Assembly: GCF_000325665.1 (NCBI RefSeq)
Contig: NC_019908.1
Span: forward strand, 186,001-250,000
DNA length: 64,000 bases
From: Brachyspira pilosicoli P43/6/78
Lineage (GTDB): Bacteria > Spirochaetota > Brachyspiria > Brachyspirales > Brachyspiraceae
Direction: 5' to 3'
Positions 9,356 through 19,461 of the stretch are shown here, piece after piece. Position numbers and translations under genes: made by a program. The notes below the pieces were generated by a model. That model did no database searches. It was not told the DNA's origin and saw only the letters and a list, made by a program, of their open reading frames with translations. Positions within the stretch are counted from its first letter, which is position 1; the number at the start of each line of letters is the position of its first letter.

Positions 9356-9620
9356 TATTGCCTTTATTGTTGTATATGAAATGTTTATTTAAATATAACA
9401 ATTTTTTTTATAATTACAATTTTTTTAAATTAAAAATAATAATTTTTTATAGAACTGACACTTCTTACTGTTGCTCTAAAGTACTTCTTTCAGTCACGAT
9501 GTGGACTTAGTAAAATAAACAAAAAGTTTAAGCGTTTTAACTTTATATTTTAACTTCCATTAAAGATAGGATTTATAAAAATATGGATATTATTTTGTAT
9601 ATCATGTATTTTTTACTAAA

Positions 9621-9799
9621 AGTACTTGCACTTTTTGGTTCTTTGATGAAGTCCGCACAGCGACCGAAGGAAGTGCCTGTGGGTGCGAAGGCGAGAAAAA
9701 GAACAATAAAATTTTTATCTTTTTTATTATTTGTGAGGACTAAACCCCACACCCCCACTTCTTTTGTTGGCATAAAGAAGCAAAAGGACTGCAAGCACT
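9621..9799. repeat. MITE-like dispersed repeat, 179 bp with imperfect terminal inverted repeats
   Basis: The element starts AGTACTTGCACTTTTTGG, and the reverse complement of its end reads AGTGCTTGCAGTCCTTTT, so the ends are imperfect inverted repeats (10 of the first 12 positions agree). Its left half matches the copies at 11409 and 11511; its right half, reversed, matches the copy at 41556 (GGTTCTTT, AAAAGAA, G-rich run, AATAATAAAAAA). It carries no protein. It is clearly richer in G+C than its surroundings. It fills most of the 519-base gene-free gap 9356-9874. A shorter degenerate relative may lie near 9451-9512 (AGTACTTCTTTCAGTC), and the rest of the gap is featureless AT-rich DNA. Confidence 0.65.
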
Positions 9800-9874
9800 T
9801 ATTGTCATCTTATATATTGTTGATGATTTATGTATTTGGGTTATAATTGAAGTATGATTTTTTAAGAGTTTTTT

Positions 9875-11276
9875 ATGCTTATATATAATAAAAATAAAAT
9901 AAATACATCACCATTAAAGAAGCAACCTATAATATATAAAGATGAAAAAGAATTAATAGATTGGTTGAATTACGATCTTAGTACTCAGCAATCTGATAAA
10001 ACAATATTCTCTATTGAATCGTTTTATGAATCAAATAAAATAATAGCTAATATCGGTAATGATAAAAATATTATAAAAATTGATTTTGAATTTAATTTTC
10101 AAGTAATAAAAAATAAATTTGATAAAATAGAAGATTATCAATTAAACTTCAAAAATATTATTTTTAATAAAAAAGTTTTTTTTGAAAATATACATTTATA
10201 TAATGAAGTATTTTTTAATAATGCTGAATTTAAATCAGAAATAAGTTTTTCTAATATTTTTTCTAATAAAAATTTATATTTTAATAATTCTATATTTCAC
10301 AATGAACTTAATTTTATTAAATCTGAATTTTATGGAGACGTTTATTTCAATGAAACAATAATTAAGAAAAATATTAATATAAAAAAATCTTTAATTGCTA
10401 GCAATATGCTTTTGAATAATATAAAGATAAATAATAATATTATTTTTGAAGAAATAATATTTAAAGATAATAATTCATATTTATCTATAAAAAATGAAAA
10501 TAGTAAAAAGAATCAAATTAATAATTTTTATTTTACTAATGTACTAATTGATGGTATAATAGATTTACAAAATATAGAGGTTAATGAAGCCAATTTTAAA
10601 GGCTCGGTTATTAACGGAGGTTTAATCAATCCTGTTAATTTCAAAGTGCATAAATTTGCTAATCGTGAAAGTGCTTTATTTCTTAAACAGCAGGCTTATG
10701 CCAGAAACAATGCTATTGATGCATTAGAATATAAGGCTAAAGAAATTGATAAACACAAGGAAGATTTAATAAAAGATTGGCAGAAGAATAAGGATTTCAA
10801 AACTTTCGGAGATATAGTTTCCATTGGATTAAGTTCTTTATATAGCGACAATGGGCAGAATTGGATTAGGGCTTTTATTTGCACTATTCTTTTTCCAACT
10901 GTGTTTTTTACTTTATCGTATACAAATTTTAAAGTTGGATTATATTTTTATATGTTATTAATAACTTATGCAATAAATATTTTATTCTTTAAAGATATTC
11001 TAAAATATATTATTAATTCTATTTTAGTATATTTAATAGTATGTATATTATTACCATTATTATATATTGGAATCACTAGTTTTGATGAAAGCTATATTAA
11101 AGAATTATTTATGTTTTTAATTCCTACAAACTTTGAACAAATAAAAGAGTCTATTTATATTTATAACGATAATACACTTTTTAGAGGTTTTAATTACTTT
11201 ATAGGTAAAATTGCTTTTTGGTTACGGCTCGGTGCAGACTGTTACTGCGTTTAGGAAGTTTGCTAAAGGTGCTTGA
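9875..11276 (+). CDS. Pentapeptide-type membrane protein with C-terminal frameshift
   Basis: Residues about 85-255 show Phe-centred five-residue periodicity (FENIHLYNEVFFNNAEF, then NEANFKGSVIN), as in pentapeptide-repeat proteins. A charged helix follows (ALEYKAKEIDKHKEDL), then about four hydrophobic segments from residue 330. The direct frame stops at 11254 with an unlikely tail (WLRLGADCYCV). Skipping one T in the run 11215-11219 gives GYGSVQTVTAFRKFAKGA and a stop at 11274-11276, a much more protein-like end. I therefore extend the gene and treat it as frameshifted by one extra T. The coding sequence is even richer in Asn, Ile and Lys than its neighbours. Function unknown; it is flanked by repeats on both sides. 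Confidence 0.6.
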
Positions 11277-11408
11277 ATAATAATAATAATAATAATATTG
11301 CCGTTAAGGTGTATGAGTTTTTTGAAAGAATAAAATTATTTTTAAAAAGATACAAAATATAGGCATTAATTTAATCTTATATATTCCAAAATATAAAGTT
11401 GAAATATT

Positions 11409-11462
11409 TGCACTTTTTGGTTCTTTTTGCGGCGGGAAAAAGAACAATAAAGTTTTTTCAAC
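11409..11462 (+). repeat. Dispersed repeat copy, internally deleted
   Basis: TTTGCACTTTTTGGTTCTTT at the left and GCGGGAAAAAGAACAATAAA at the right match the left half of the 9621 element, with the middle missing. GGTTCTTTTT and AAAAAGAAC are inverted repeats that could form a hairpin. It is one of two copies in the 476-base gene-free gap 11277-11752; the gap also holds a short run of (AAT) triplets at about 11278-11297. Confidence 0.6.
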
Positions 11463-11510
11463 ATATACTAATTTTTTGTCAAAATTATTTTTTTATTAAT
11501 ATATTTGCAT

Positions 11511-11612
11511 GGCTTTGCCCTTAACGAACTACACACCGTGCAGCACCCAGTTCTTTTACGACCGTAGGAAGTACATTTAGGCATGGTGCGAAGGCGGGAA
11601 AAAGTTGAATAA
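11511..11612 (-). repeat. Dispersed repeat copy
   Basis: The stretch CCAGTTCTTTTACGACCGTA (11548-11567), with GGAAGT following, matches the reverse complement of the copy at 62985-63079 almost base for base. It is followed by GGTGCGAAGGCGGGAAAAAG, which matches the 9621 element. The G+C is much higher than the flanks. It carries no open frame. Confidence 0.6.
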
Positions 11613-11752
11613 AAAATATACAAATAATAAAATTAAAATATTATAAATATTTATTAATAAAAAAACTATCATTAATTATTACATATTTAGCTATATCTTT
11701 TTATTTTAAATAATATATAATTAATGCATATAATTATTTACAAAAGGTATAG

Positions 11753-13288
11753 ATGTTTAGATTTATTTATTTTGTTATTATTTTGTTAAGCATATTCTCA
11801 TGCAATAAAAATAGTTATCGCTTGGAAGATAAAAGCAGTAATAATAATACTTTTGAAAACTCACAGCTTATATCTAAAGACGGTATAAAAGGAAGTATTG
11901 TTAAAGGTCAAAAGGATTATTATTATTTTAATGTTAATAAAGAAGAGCTTATTGATTTTGATATATCTAACTTAGGAGATAAGCCTATAACTATGACTTT
12001 ATATAACTATAAAAACAATGTTATTAAAGTGATAAGTGAGTTTGAGAATACAAATGAAAACACTAGAGTTTATACTATTCAAACCAATGATAAAGGGGAA
12101 GTGTATTCTTCTCAGGTTATGAAAGGTATTTATTTTAAACCATCAGAAAACATTGAAGAAAATAAATATTATATAGTTATAGAATCAAAAAATGATGATA
12201 CTGAATATAGCTTTATTCTTAAAAAAAGAGAATATAATGAAACTGATGAAAAAGAGCCTAATGATATAATATCTATGTCGCAGATAATAGATGTTAATAG
12301 TGAAAATAGACTTTATACTATAGATGGATATTACAGCCAAGTTTTTAATCCTAAGTTATATTCTGGGGATTTAAAGAACATGGAAATAGATTCTTATAAA
12401 GTTACAAACAGTTCATTTAATACTTATTCTATATCCATAGAACTTTCTGGAGTTCCTTCTGTTGATGCTAGTATAAGATTATATGATAATACTGGAAACT
12501 TTATTGCTAATTATGACCTTAATAATGTTGGAGATGGAGAGATTGTTGAAAAGTTAGTGCTTTATCCTTATATGTCATATTATTTTGTTTTGGTATCTGA
12601 TAAGGCTGTATTAAATATACCATATAGGGTAAGTGTATTAGCTAAGCCTTATGATAAATATACTGAAGATGAACCTAATAATAAATATACACAAGCACAG
12701 AATCTAGAGTTTAATAAAACTTATAAGGGTGCTATAGATTATTCTTATGATAGAGACTATTATACATTCAATGTGCCGATACAATCAAGCATAAAACTAT
12801 CTTATTTTCTAATAGATTCTCAGGCTATTAATTTAAGAATATCTAATGAAAATGAAGGAATAATAGCTACTATGCCTCAAAATGATGATGAGTATACTAC
12901 TAGCTTAAAGCAAGGAAAGTATTATTTAATTTTTGAGAGAGATACGACTAAAGAGAAATGGGTGAAGGGAAGTTCTAGGATTAGAAATTATGAGTTTAGT
13001 ATGGCTATATCCAATGAAATTAGCGGATATTATGAGGATTTAAATTATTTTAATGATTATTATAGTAATGATTATGATGATAGTTTTTACAACAATAATT
13101 ATAGTGATGGCTTTTACAATAATGGATATAGCGACAGTGTTAATAATGATAATCAAAATAATAATGAAGAGACTAATAATTATATTATACTAAAAGATGA
13201 AGATTATAATGCAGATTATTATCATTATAATAGTGAAGATAGTAATATGATAAATAATCAAGAATATACTAATTATGGTGAATATTAA
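11753..13288 (+). CDS. Lipoprotein with PPC-like domains and Asn/Tyr/Asp-rich tail
   Basis: A 511-residue lipoprotein (lipobox IFSC, Cys at 17). The body contains three modules of the bacterial pre-peptidase C-terminal type. Each has an acidic 'EPN' opening (DEKEPNDIIS; EDEPNNKYTQAQ) and a 'D.DYY.F.V' strand (QKDYYYFNVNKE; DRDYYTFNVPIQ), although the first opening is degenerate. The last 90 residues are low complexity, mostly Asn, Tyr, Asp and Ser, with near-repeats such as YSDGFYNNGYSD. PPC modules usually bind ligands or help secretion; here they form the main part of the protein. The gene is two bases upstream of the AsmA-like gene, so it is very likely in one operon with it. Confidence 0.72.
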   Translation: MFRFIYFVIILLSIFSCNKNSYRLEDKSSNNNTFENSQLISKDGIKGSIVKGQKDYYYFNVNKEELIDFDISNLGDKPITMTLYNYKNNVIKVISEFENTNENTRVYTIQTNDKGEVYSSQVMKGIYFKPSENIEENKYYIVIESKNDDTEYSFILKKREYNETDEKEPNDIISMSQIIDVNSENRLYTIDGYYSQVFNPKLYSGDLKNMEIDSYKVTNSSFNTYSISIELSGVPSVDASIRLYDNTGNFIANYDLNNVGDGEIVEKLVLYPYMSYYFVLVSDKAVLNIPYRVSVLAKPYDKYTEDEPNNKYTQAQNLEFNKTYKGAIDYSYDRDYYTFNVPIQSSIKLSYFLIDSQAINLRISNENEGIIATMPQNDDEYTTSLKQGKYYLIFERDTTKEKWVKGSSRIRNYEFSMAISNEISGYYEDLNYFNDYYSNDYDDSFYNNNYSDGFYNNGYSDSVNNDNQNNNEETNNYIILKDEDYNADYYHYNSEDSNMINNQEYTNYGEY

Positions 13289-13290
13289 TT

Positions 13291-16200
13291 ATGGGCATAA
13301 AGGATATTTTTAAGAAAAAAAATATTAAAAAAGATTCATCTGAAAACAAAGAATCTTCTTTAGAAAACAGTACTAAAGAAAATAATGCTAAAAAAAGAAG
13401 ATTTAAAAAGAGATATATTCCTTTAATAATAATTTGTGTTTTAATTATAGCTGTAATTGGAGCTAGGATATATTTAAATAATGATAGGGTAAAGACTATA
13501 GTAGAAAATGTGGTATATTCTTCTCTAAATAGAAAATTAGTAATAGAGAAATTTAGTTATGGACTGCTCTTTCCTAAGATAGAAGCAAGTAATATAACTC
13601 TTTATAATTCTACAAACTTTAATGAAGCAGAAAATATAAGTTTAGATAATTTAAGATTAAGGTTTTCATTATTTCAATTATTTTTCTTGAGGCTTCATGT
13701 GAAAGAATTAAGTATTGATAATTTGTATGTTAATATGTTTACAGATGAGGCAGGAAATTGGAACCTTCCTGATATGCCTCCTTCAGAGCCGAAAGTAGAA
13801 GATACAAATAAAGAGCCTTTTGATTTTACTAAATTAGATTTCCTAAAATTAAAAGCTGATATAGAAAATATTAGAATTAATAATTTATCATTTAGTGCTG
13901 ATAGTTTATCTTATGTTACAAATAACAGCGGACTTTTTGCAAGTTTAAGTAATTTTAATTTGCATTTAGATTTAAATACAAAAAGATTTGCTTTATCTAA
14001 AGTAATGGGAGTTTCTGCTCCTGAGGTTTTAAAGAAGCTTAATATAAAGAGTTTTATAAGTAATGATTTAGTTTATAATAATTCTGCTTTAAATTTCAAA
14101 GATGAGCCGTTATTTAATTTGGATATATCTTATCCTAATGAAGATGAAATAAAGATTGTATTTGATTTTGAAGTAAGTGAGCCAAATTTAAGATATAATG
14201 GAATTAAAAAAGATGATATGCAATTAGCATTTAATTTGCTTGCTAGATATAATGTAAAAACTCAAAGCGTATTTATAGATAATATTTCATCAGAGCTTTT
14301 AAATGATGAAGTTCTCAAAGTAATAGCATCAGCAACAAATATATTTAATAGCAATATAGGAATTGATTTAAATACTTTTTATGCAAGACTTGATTTAGGA
14401 AAATTAAATAGTTTAACATCTATGTTTATGCCTGCATTAGGTGTAAATATGAATGGTCTTTTGAATGTTGATGCTGATAAAACTACAGGTACTATTAATA
14501 ATCTTAATAATAAACTTACTATAGCTATGAAGAATATCAATTTTGATATGCAAAAAACTATATCTATAAAGAACCTTAATTCTACAACTGTAGTTGATTT
14601 AATTATTAATCCAGAAATAGAAGTTGCTGTTGATAATAAACTTACAATAGAGAGAGCAACTGCTTTAAGAAGATATAGATTTAATAATGCTAATGTGGCA
14701 TTGAGGGTTGATTCTTCGTTAAACGGACTTACTTCTATAGCTACTGTAATAAATGACCCTAATAAAAAAAGCGACGCTATTGTTTATATAGATGATATTT
14801 CTGCTAAATATGGAAATGCTAATATTTTACTTAAAGGGCTTGTACGTTTTGATGAGCCTACAGATTTAAAATTGAACGTTTCATCACTTCCAGTTGCTGA
14901 TTTTAGCGGAGGTTTGGCAAGAGGTTCATTAAATTTAGATGCTAATATTTTTGGTAAGCTATTAAGTGATATAGACCTTAATTTGAAAGGAATAATAAAT
15001 AATTTCTCTTACAATTTAAATGGTGAGGTTTCTTCTACTACAAAGGCTAATATTAATATGCTTGCTAATGCCAATATTATTTCACAGGATATTAATGTTT
15101 CTGAGTTTAATATTGATTTGGGTAATTTCTTTAATTTTAAGTCTTATTTGAATTTACAGGGTATGGGGTTAAAAAGCGGTTTTGTTAATGTGCATACTTT
15201 AAGAATTGCTCCTTATGCCATGAAAAATTGGCTTTCTACAAAGTTTGCTGAGTTAGTAGATGGGCTTCCTTTTGAAGATGATGTTAAGCTAACAAGTGCT
15301 ATTGCTTATAATTTATCTTTAGAAGATACATTTGCGAGTGTTACAAATTATACAACTGTTTATGTAACAGAAAAGCAGTATAAGCTTCAAGATGTTACTA
15401 TGCAAGTTGATGCTGATGTTAATTTTGGTGAGAACTTATACGCTAATATAAGAAAGTTTAATATAGATAGTCCTACTAATAATTTAAAAGTGAGAGTTGA
15501 TGGTTATTTTACACCTGTAATAAAAAATGCTGATTTGAACTATGAAGTTGGTTTAGATACTGATAGTTTATATTTGCCTTTTGGAATTGAGATTGGCGGG
15601 CTTTTAAGCATAATAGGAAATTTAAAAAATAATATTGCCGATGGTGATTTGATTGCTGATAATTTCTTTGCTAATATGGATTCTCCAGATAAGATGTCTA
15701 TACTATTAAAAGGCTTAGATTCTAATATAGATTATCATTTTGATTTAACTCCTAATAAAAATCAGGTAGTTTCAACTGCAGCAAGATATAATCCTCTAAC
15801 AAGTCAAGTGCCAAATTTATTTATTGACCAGCTTAGAGTATATTTAAAAATACCTCCTTTTATAGATGACAGTATTAGAATAATGGATTTTTCTTCTTCA
15901 GTGAGAGTACAAGGACACGGTCTTACAATACAAGACTTAAAATCATCATTATACATTGGAGGAGAGAAGTTTGATGATAATTTATTTTTAGCATCAATAT
16001 CAAACAACACAGCACCAAGAAGGGGAGCTATACACTTACCTTGGCTTAATGTTGATTTGGGAAGCTTTGATACTAGTACTATAAAGTATGATATGAGAAT
16101 GCTTGCAAGTGATATTAACTTTAAATATTTGCTTCCTCCAGAAAATAGAGATAAAATTAATGATGAAAAATTATTAGTTAATTTAACAGCAGATATTGCA

Positions 16201-16542
16201 GGTGTTGGAATTAGCCCTCTTAATAATATAAGACCTACTACATTCTTTGTTGGTATTAGTAAGATGTCTACAGAGTTTTCTAAATTCTTAATAGAGATGA
16301 TACGTCCAATTAACCCTGGTATATCTACTGTTGAAAATATTGTTCAATTTGGTTATGACCCTAATTCGGTAGAGTTTAGTATATCTGCAAATAAAGTATT
16401 TACTACATTCTACTTTAGAGACCAAAACTTAGACAAGCCTAATCAGCAAAAACAGCAATTAATAGCATTTGAAGGAGATAAGTTCGGTCTTGAACCTATG
16501 CCTTTCTCTGATGTTATATCTTACTTAGAAGGCGGAAATTAA
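13291..16542 (+). CDS. AsmA / YdbH-like large inner-membrane-anchored envelope protein
   Basis: A 1083-residue protein. A charged N terminus is followed by one transmembrane helix (residues about 43-65, PLIIICVLIIAVIGA). The AsmA-like opening NRKLVIEKFSYGLLFPKIEA comes next, with the typical later pattern 'L.NLRLRFSLFQLFFLRLHVKELSIDN'. The remaining thousand residues are almost entirely beta-forming repeats, as in the AsmA/TamB/YdbH bridge proteins that carry phospholipid between membranes. The C terminus is polar (EPMPFSDVISYLEGGN). It lies between two lipoprotein genes with gaps of 2 and 9 bases. The AsmA superfamily assignment is strong; the YdbH subgroup is inferred mainly from its neighbour. 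Confidence 0.78.
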   Translation: MGIKDIFKKKNIKKDSSENKESSLENSTKENNAKKRRFKKRYIPLIIICVLIIAVIGARIYLNNDRVKTIVENVVYSSLNRKLVIEKFSYGLLFPKIEASNITLYNSTNFNEAENISLDNLRLRFSLFQLFFLRLHVKELSIDNLYVNMFTDEAGNWNLPDMPPSEPKVEDTNKEPFDFTKLDFLKLKADIENIRINNLSFSADSLSYVTNNSGLFASLSNFNLHLDLNTKRFALSKVMGVSAPEVLKKLNIKSFISNDLVYNNSALNFKDEPLFNLDISYPNEDEIKIVFDFEVSEPNLRYNGIKKDDMQLAFNLLARYNVKTQSVFIDNISSELLNDEVLKVIASATNIFNSNIGIDLNTFYARLDLGKLNSLTSMFMPALGVNMNGLLNVDADKTTGTINNLNNKLTIAMKNINFDMQKTISIKNLNSTTVVDLIINPEIEVAVDNKLTIERATALRRYRFNNANVALRVDSSLNGLTSIATVINDPNKKSDAIVYIDDISAKYGNANILLKGLVRFDEPTDLKLNVSSLPVADFSGGLARGSLNLDANIFGKLLSDIDLNLKGIINNFSYNLNGEVSSTTKANINMLANANIISQDINVSEFNIDLGNFFNFKSYLNLQGMGLKSGFVNVHTLRIAPYAMKNWLSTKFAELVDGLPFEDDVKLTSAIAYNLSLEDTFASVTNYTTVYVTEKQYKLQDVTMQVDADVNFGENLYANIRKFNIDSPTNNLKVRVDGYFTPVIKNADLNYEVGLDTDSLYLPFGIEIGGLLSIIGNLKNNIADGDLIADNFFANMDSPDKMSILLKGLDSNIDYHFDLTPNKNQVVSTAARYNPLTSQVPNLFIDQLRVYLKIPPFIDDSIRIMDFSSSVRVQGHGLTIQDLKSSLYIGGEKFDDNLFLASISNNTAPRRGAIHLPWLNVDLGSFDTSTIKYDMRMLASDINFKYLLPPENRDKINDEKLLVNLTADIAGVGISPLNNIRPTTFFVGISKMSTEFSKFLIEMIRPINPGISTVENIVQFGYDPNSVEFSISANKVFTTFYFRDQNLDKPNQQKQQLIAFEGDKFGLEPMPFSDVISYLEGGN

Positions 16543-16551
16543 GGAGATTTT

Positions 16552-17154
16552 ATGAAGAAGTATTTAATATTTTGTATTTTTATATCAATTATTTTTACTA
16601 GCTGTTCTAAATTAATATTAGTTCAAGAGCCTGAGATGAGAGTTTTGGGAGGAAAGACTTTAATAGAAGCACAGGTTTTGGGCAGATATAGACAAATTGA
16701 TGAGAGTGCTTATCAGATTTCTACTCTTTCAACAGATAAAGATTTAAGCCTAATAATGGTTAGTACAAATGTTTCTGATGAGGTTGCTTCAGAATATAAA
16801 GAGGCTTTAATTAGAAGCATGTTTAATCAAGATGAGATTAACCTTTATAAAACTAATGCCTATATTGGAGAGAATAACAGCGGATATTTATCATATATAG
16901 CATTTGACGTTACAGAGCCTGAAGTTCAATATGGAGAAACTAGAATAGAATATATAAAAGAAATAATGGAAAAAGAAAATGCTGACAGAAAAATTATAGC
17001 TGAATATTTAATATTATCAGACCCTAAACTTACAATGTCTAATATAAAAGAAGTAGAGGCGGCACTTTATAAGAGAAATATAGAGCGTCTTGTAAATAAC
17101 AGCTACTATCAGCTTCCAGATAATAGTTGGACTTTATATACAAACTCTAATTAA
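16552..17154 (+). CDS. DUF1318 (YdbL-like) family lipoprotein
   Basis: A 200-residue lipoprotein (lipobox FTSC, Cys at about 18). The segment EMRVLGGKTLIEAQVLGRYR followed by QIDE resembles DUF1318 lipoproteins, where 'LTGE.TALE.Q.LG.Y..IEE' opens the mature domain. A later part with IAEYLILSDPKLTMSNIKEV is helical. In enterobacteria the DUF1318 protein YdbL is encoded with the AsmA-like YdbH and the lipoprotein YnbE; here the partner is the AsmA-like gene 9 bases upstream. A clean AAGGAG ribosome binding site precedes the ATG. The next 226 bases hold no gene, only a short TTTGCACTTTT fragment of the dispersed repeat at about 17281. Confidence 0.62.
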   Translation: MKKYLIFCIFISIIFTSCSKLILVQEPEMRVLGGKTLIEAQVLGRYRQIDESAYQISTLSTDKDLSLIMVSTNVSDEVASEYKEALIRSMFNQDEINLYKTNAYIGENNSGYLSYIAFDVTEPEVQYGETRIEYIKEIMEKENADRKIIAEYLILSDPKLTMSNIKEVEAALYKRNIERLVNNSYYQLPDNSWTLYTNSN

Positions 17155-17380
17155 GATATTTTGGTATATAATTAATAGTTTAATATAGAAATATAAAAAT
17201 CTTTAATTTTTGTATTATATTCAAATGAGTTTATTTTTAGGTAAAATATAAGATTATATTTATAATATAAAGTAAAACATTTGCACTTTTGAGATTAGAA
17301 AATTGAATAAAATAAAAAACTTAAAAAATATAAATATTTATTTCTAGATATATTGGTGTTTTAATATATAATTAGTATTT

Positions 17381-18554
17381 ATGAAAGTAGAAATAATAGA
17401 TACAGCTTATGGCGGATATGGCGTTGCTAAAGAAGGAAAAGTTATATTTGTAGCACATTCTGTTGAAGGCGATATAGTTGATATATCCATAAACAAAGAA
17501 AATAAAAACTTTTGCTATGCTAATATAAATAGCATCATACAGCCTTCAAAGCATAGAATAAAAGCAAAATGTAAATATGCAGGTATTTGCGGAGGGTGTG
17601 TATTTAACCATATTGAATATAATAAGCAATTAGAAATAAAAAAAAGTATAGTATTAAACTCTATAAGAAATATTGAATATAAGAATAAAATAAACATCAT
17701 AAAATCACCTAATGAACATTATAGACTTAGAGTAAATATGATAGCTCAAAACGGAAATATTGGCTTTTATAAATTTAATACTAATGAGTTTGTGAATATA
17801 GATGAATGTATAATATTAAAAGAGAAACTATTTTGTAAAATAAAAAACTTTGTTAATCGTAGTAATATAACTGGAAATATTTATGCGATAGAAAGTAATA
17901 ATGACAAAACGCTATCATTTGCTGATATTATAAAACAAAATAAAAATATAGATACAAGCTATTTTGACGGAATAACTATAAAACAAAAAAAGAAAATAAA
18001 AATATACGGCATAGATAAAACAAATTACAACACATATTTTGGAGAAGTGCCATTATCACATAAAAGCTTTTTTCAATCAAATCATTATCTGTTAGATGAG
18101 TTTCAAAAGAGTGCTGTTAAATATTTTAATGAATATGATAAGAATATAGTTGAGCTTTATGCCGGAAGCGGTATTTTTTTCTGTTGCTATTAAAAACAAA
18201 TTGGAAAGTTTAAATATTGATTATAAATTAATATCTTCTGAGATAAGTTCTGATGCTGTAAATATTGCAAAAGATATTATAAAAGAAGATGCAAGCGAAA
18301 CATTAAAAAAAATAAATTATAATGTAGATTCATTATTTGTTGATCCTCCTCGTGAAGGATTATATAAAAAAGTAATAGAAAACATTATTAGAATAAAACC
18401 AAAAAAAATTATATATATTTCTTGTAACCCTATGACATTTGCAAGAGATATTAATTTACTGAAAGACTATTATGAGTTAATAGATTTAAATATAATAGAT
18501 ATGTTTCCAGACACTTATCATATAGAATTAATTTCTTGTTTAGAGATAAAATAA
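17381..18554 (+). CDS. TrmA/RlmD-family RNA uracil-C5 methyltransferase, frameshifted
   Basis: Two overlapping frames make one protein of about 390 residues. The first part carries the iron-sulphur cysteines CKYAGICGGC, a later ECIIL Cys and the start of the SAM site ELYAGSG. The second carries DPPREG and the catalytic ISCNP Cys. The break is at the T run 18174-18180: seven T's are present, while six would read AGSGIFSVAIKNK without interruption. The family methylates U54 of tRNA or U747/U1939 of 23S rRNA; which one cannot be told. The absence of a long TRAM domain is uncertain because the N terminus (VEIIDTAYGGYGVAK) looks like a short one. The extra T is probably a sequencing error. Confidence 0.82.
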
Positions 18555-18612
18555 TTATATTGATATTAGTAATAAAAAATATATAATTCTATTTTAGGAG
18601 TTATAAAAAATC

Positions 18613-19371
18613 ATGAAAATAATTTTTTTAGGCACTGGTACATCAGATGGTGTGCCTATGATAGGCTGCAAATGTAATGTTTGTAAAAGCAAAGATAAAA
18701 GAGATAAAAGAACAAGGTCATCTGTTTTAATACAGCATAAAAATAAAAATTATATAATAGATACTTCTTTAGATTTTAGAGAACAAATGCTTAGAGAAAA
18801 AGTTGATAGTTTAGAAGCAGTGTTCTATACACATCATCATGCCGACCACTCTTCTGGAATAGTAGATTTACGTTCATTAAATTTTATGATGCATAGGCAT
18901 ATAGATTGTTATGGAAATAAAGATACTATGGACGTATTAAAAGATAAATACGATTATATATTTAACCCCGTTCAAATAGGCGGAGGAATTCCTGATTTAG
19001 AGTTTCATATTATAGAAAATGCTACTAAATTTGATGATATAACTGTAACTCCAATTCCTGTAAAACATGGTATATTAAATATATTAGGCTATAGATTTAA
19101 TAATTTTACATATATTACAGATGCAAGCTCAATAAGCGATGAAAATATAAAACTTATAGAAGGCAGTGAGATTCTAGTATTAAATGGATTAAGATATCGT
19201 CCGCATAGTACGCATTTATCACTTCAAGAATCTGTTAATATAGCAGATACTATTAAAGCCAAAAAAACATTTTTTACACATTTAACACATGATGTTTTAC
19301 ATAAAAATTTAGAAAAAGAACTGCCAAAAAGCATGTATGCTGCATATGATGGCCTAACTTTAGAAATATAA
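18613..19371 (+). CDS. MBL-fold metallohydrolase (PhnP-like)
   Basis: A 252-residue metallo-beta-lactamase-fold protein. It opens with FLGTGTSDGVPMIGC, and the Cys motif CKCNVCKSKDKRDKRTRSS is typical of PhnP and related phosphodiesterases. The metal site THHHADH is at about residue 74, followed by KHG (His), ITDAS (Asp) and THLTHD. PhnP acts on cyclic phosphoribose phosphates, and other members on cyclic nucleotides or RNA. No phosphonate genes are near, so a general phosphodiesterase is more likely. It follows the methyltransferase with a 58-base gap and an AGGAG site, probably in the same unit. Confidence 0.82.
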   Translation: MKIIFLGTGTSDGVPMIGCKCNVCKSKDKRDKRTRSSVLIQHKNKNYIIDTSLDFREQMLREKVDSLEAVFYTHHHADHSSGIVDLRSLNFMMHRHIDCYGNKDTMDVLKDKYDYIFNPVQIGGGIPDLEFHIIENATKFDDITVTPIPVKHGILNILGYRFNNFTYITDASSISDENIKLIEGSEILVLNGLRYRPHSTHLSLQESVNIADTIKAKKTFFTHLTHDVLHKNLEKELPKSMYAAYDGLTLEI

Positions 19372-19461
19372 TACGTTTTAATATTGATTATAAATATTAA
19401 TAGTATATACTTATATATATACGATTATGTATAAAAATATTTTTACATATTGGAGGATATG

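Noticed and set aside
9573-9846. Two overlapping open frames on opposite strands
   Set aside because: They lie over the dispersed repeat and have no ribosome site or family resemblance; translation of a repeat.
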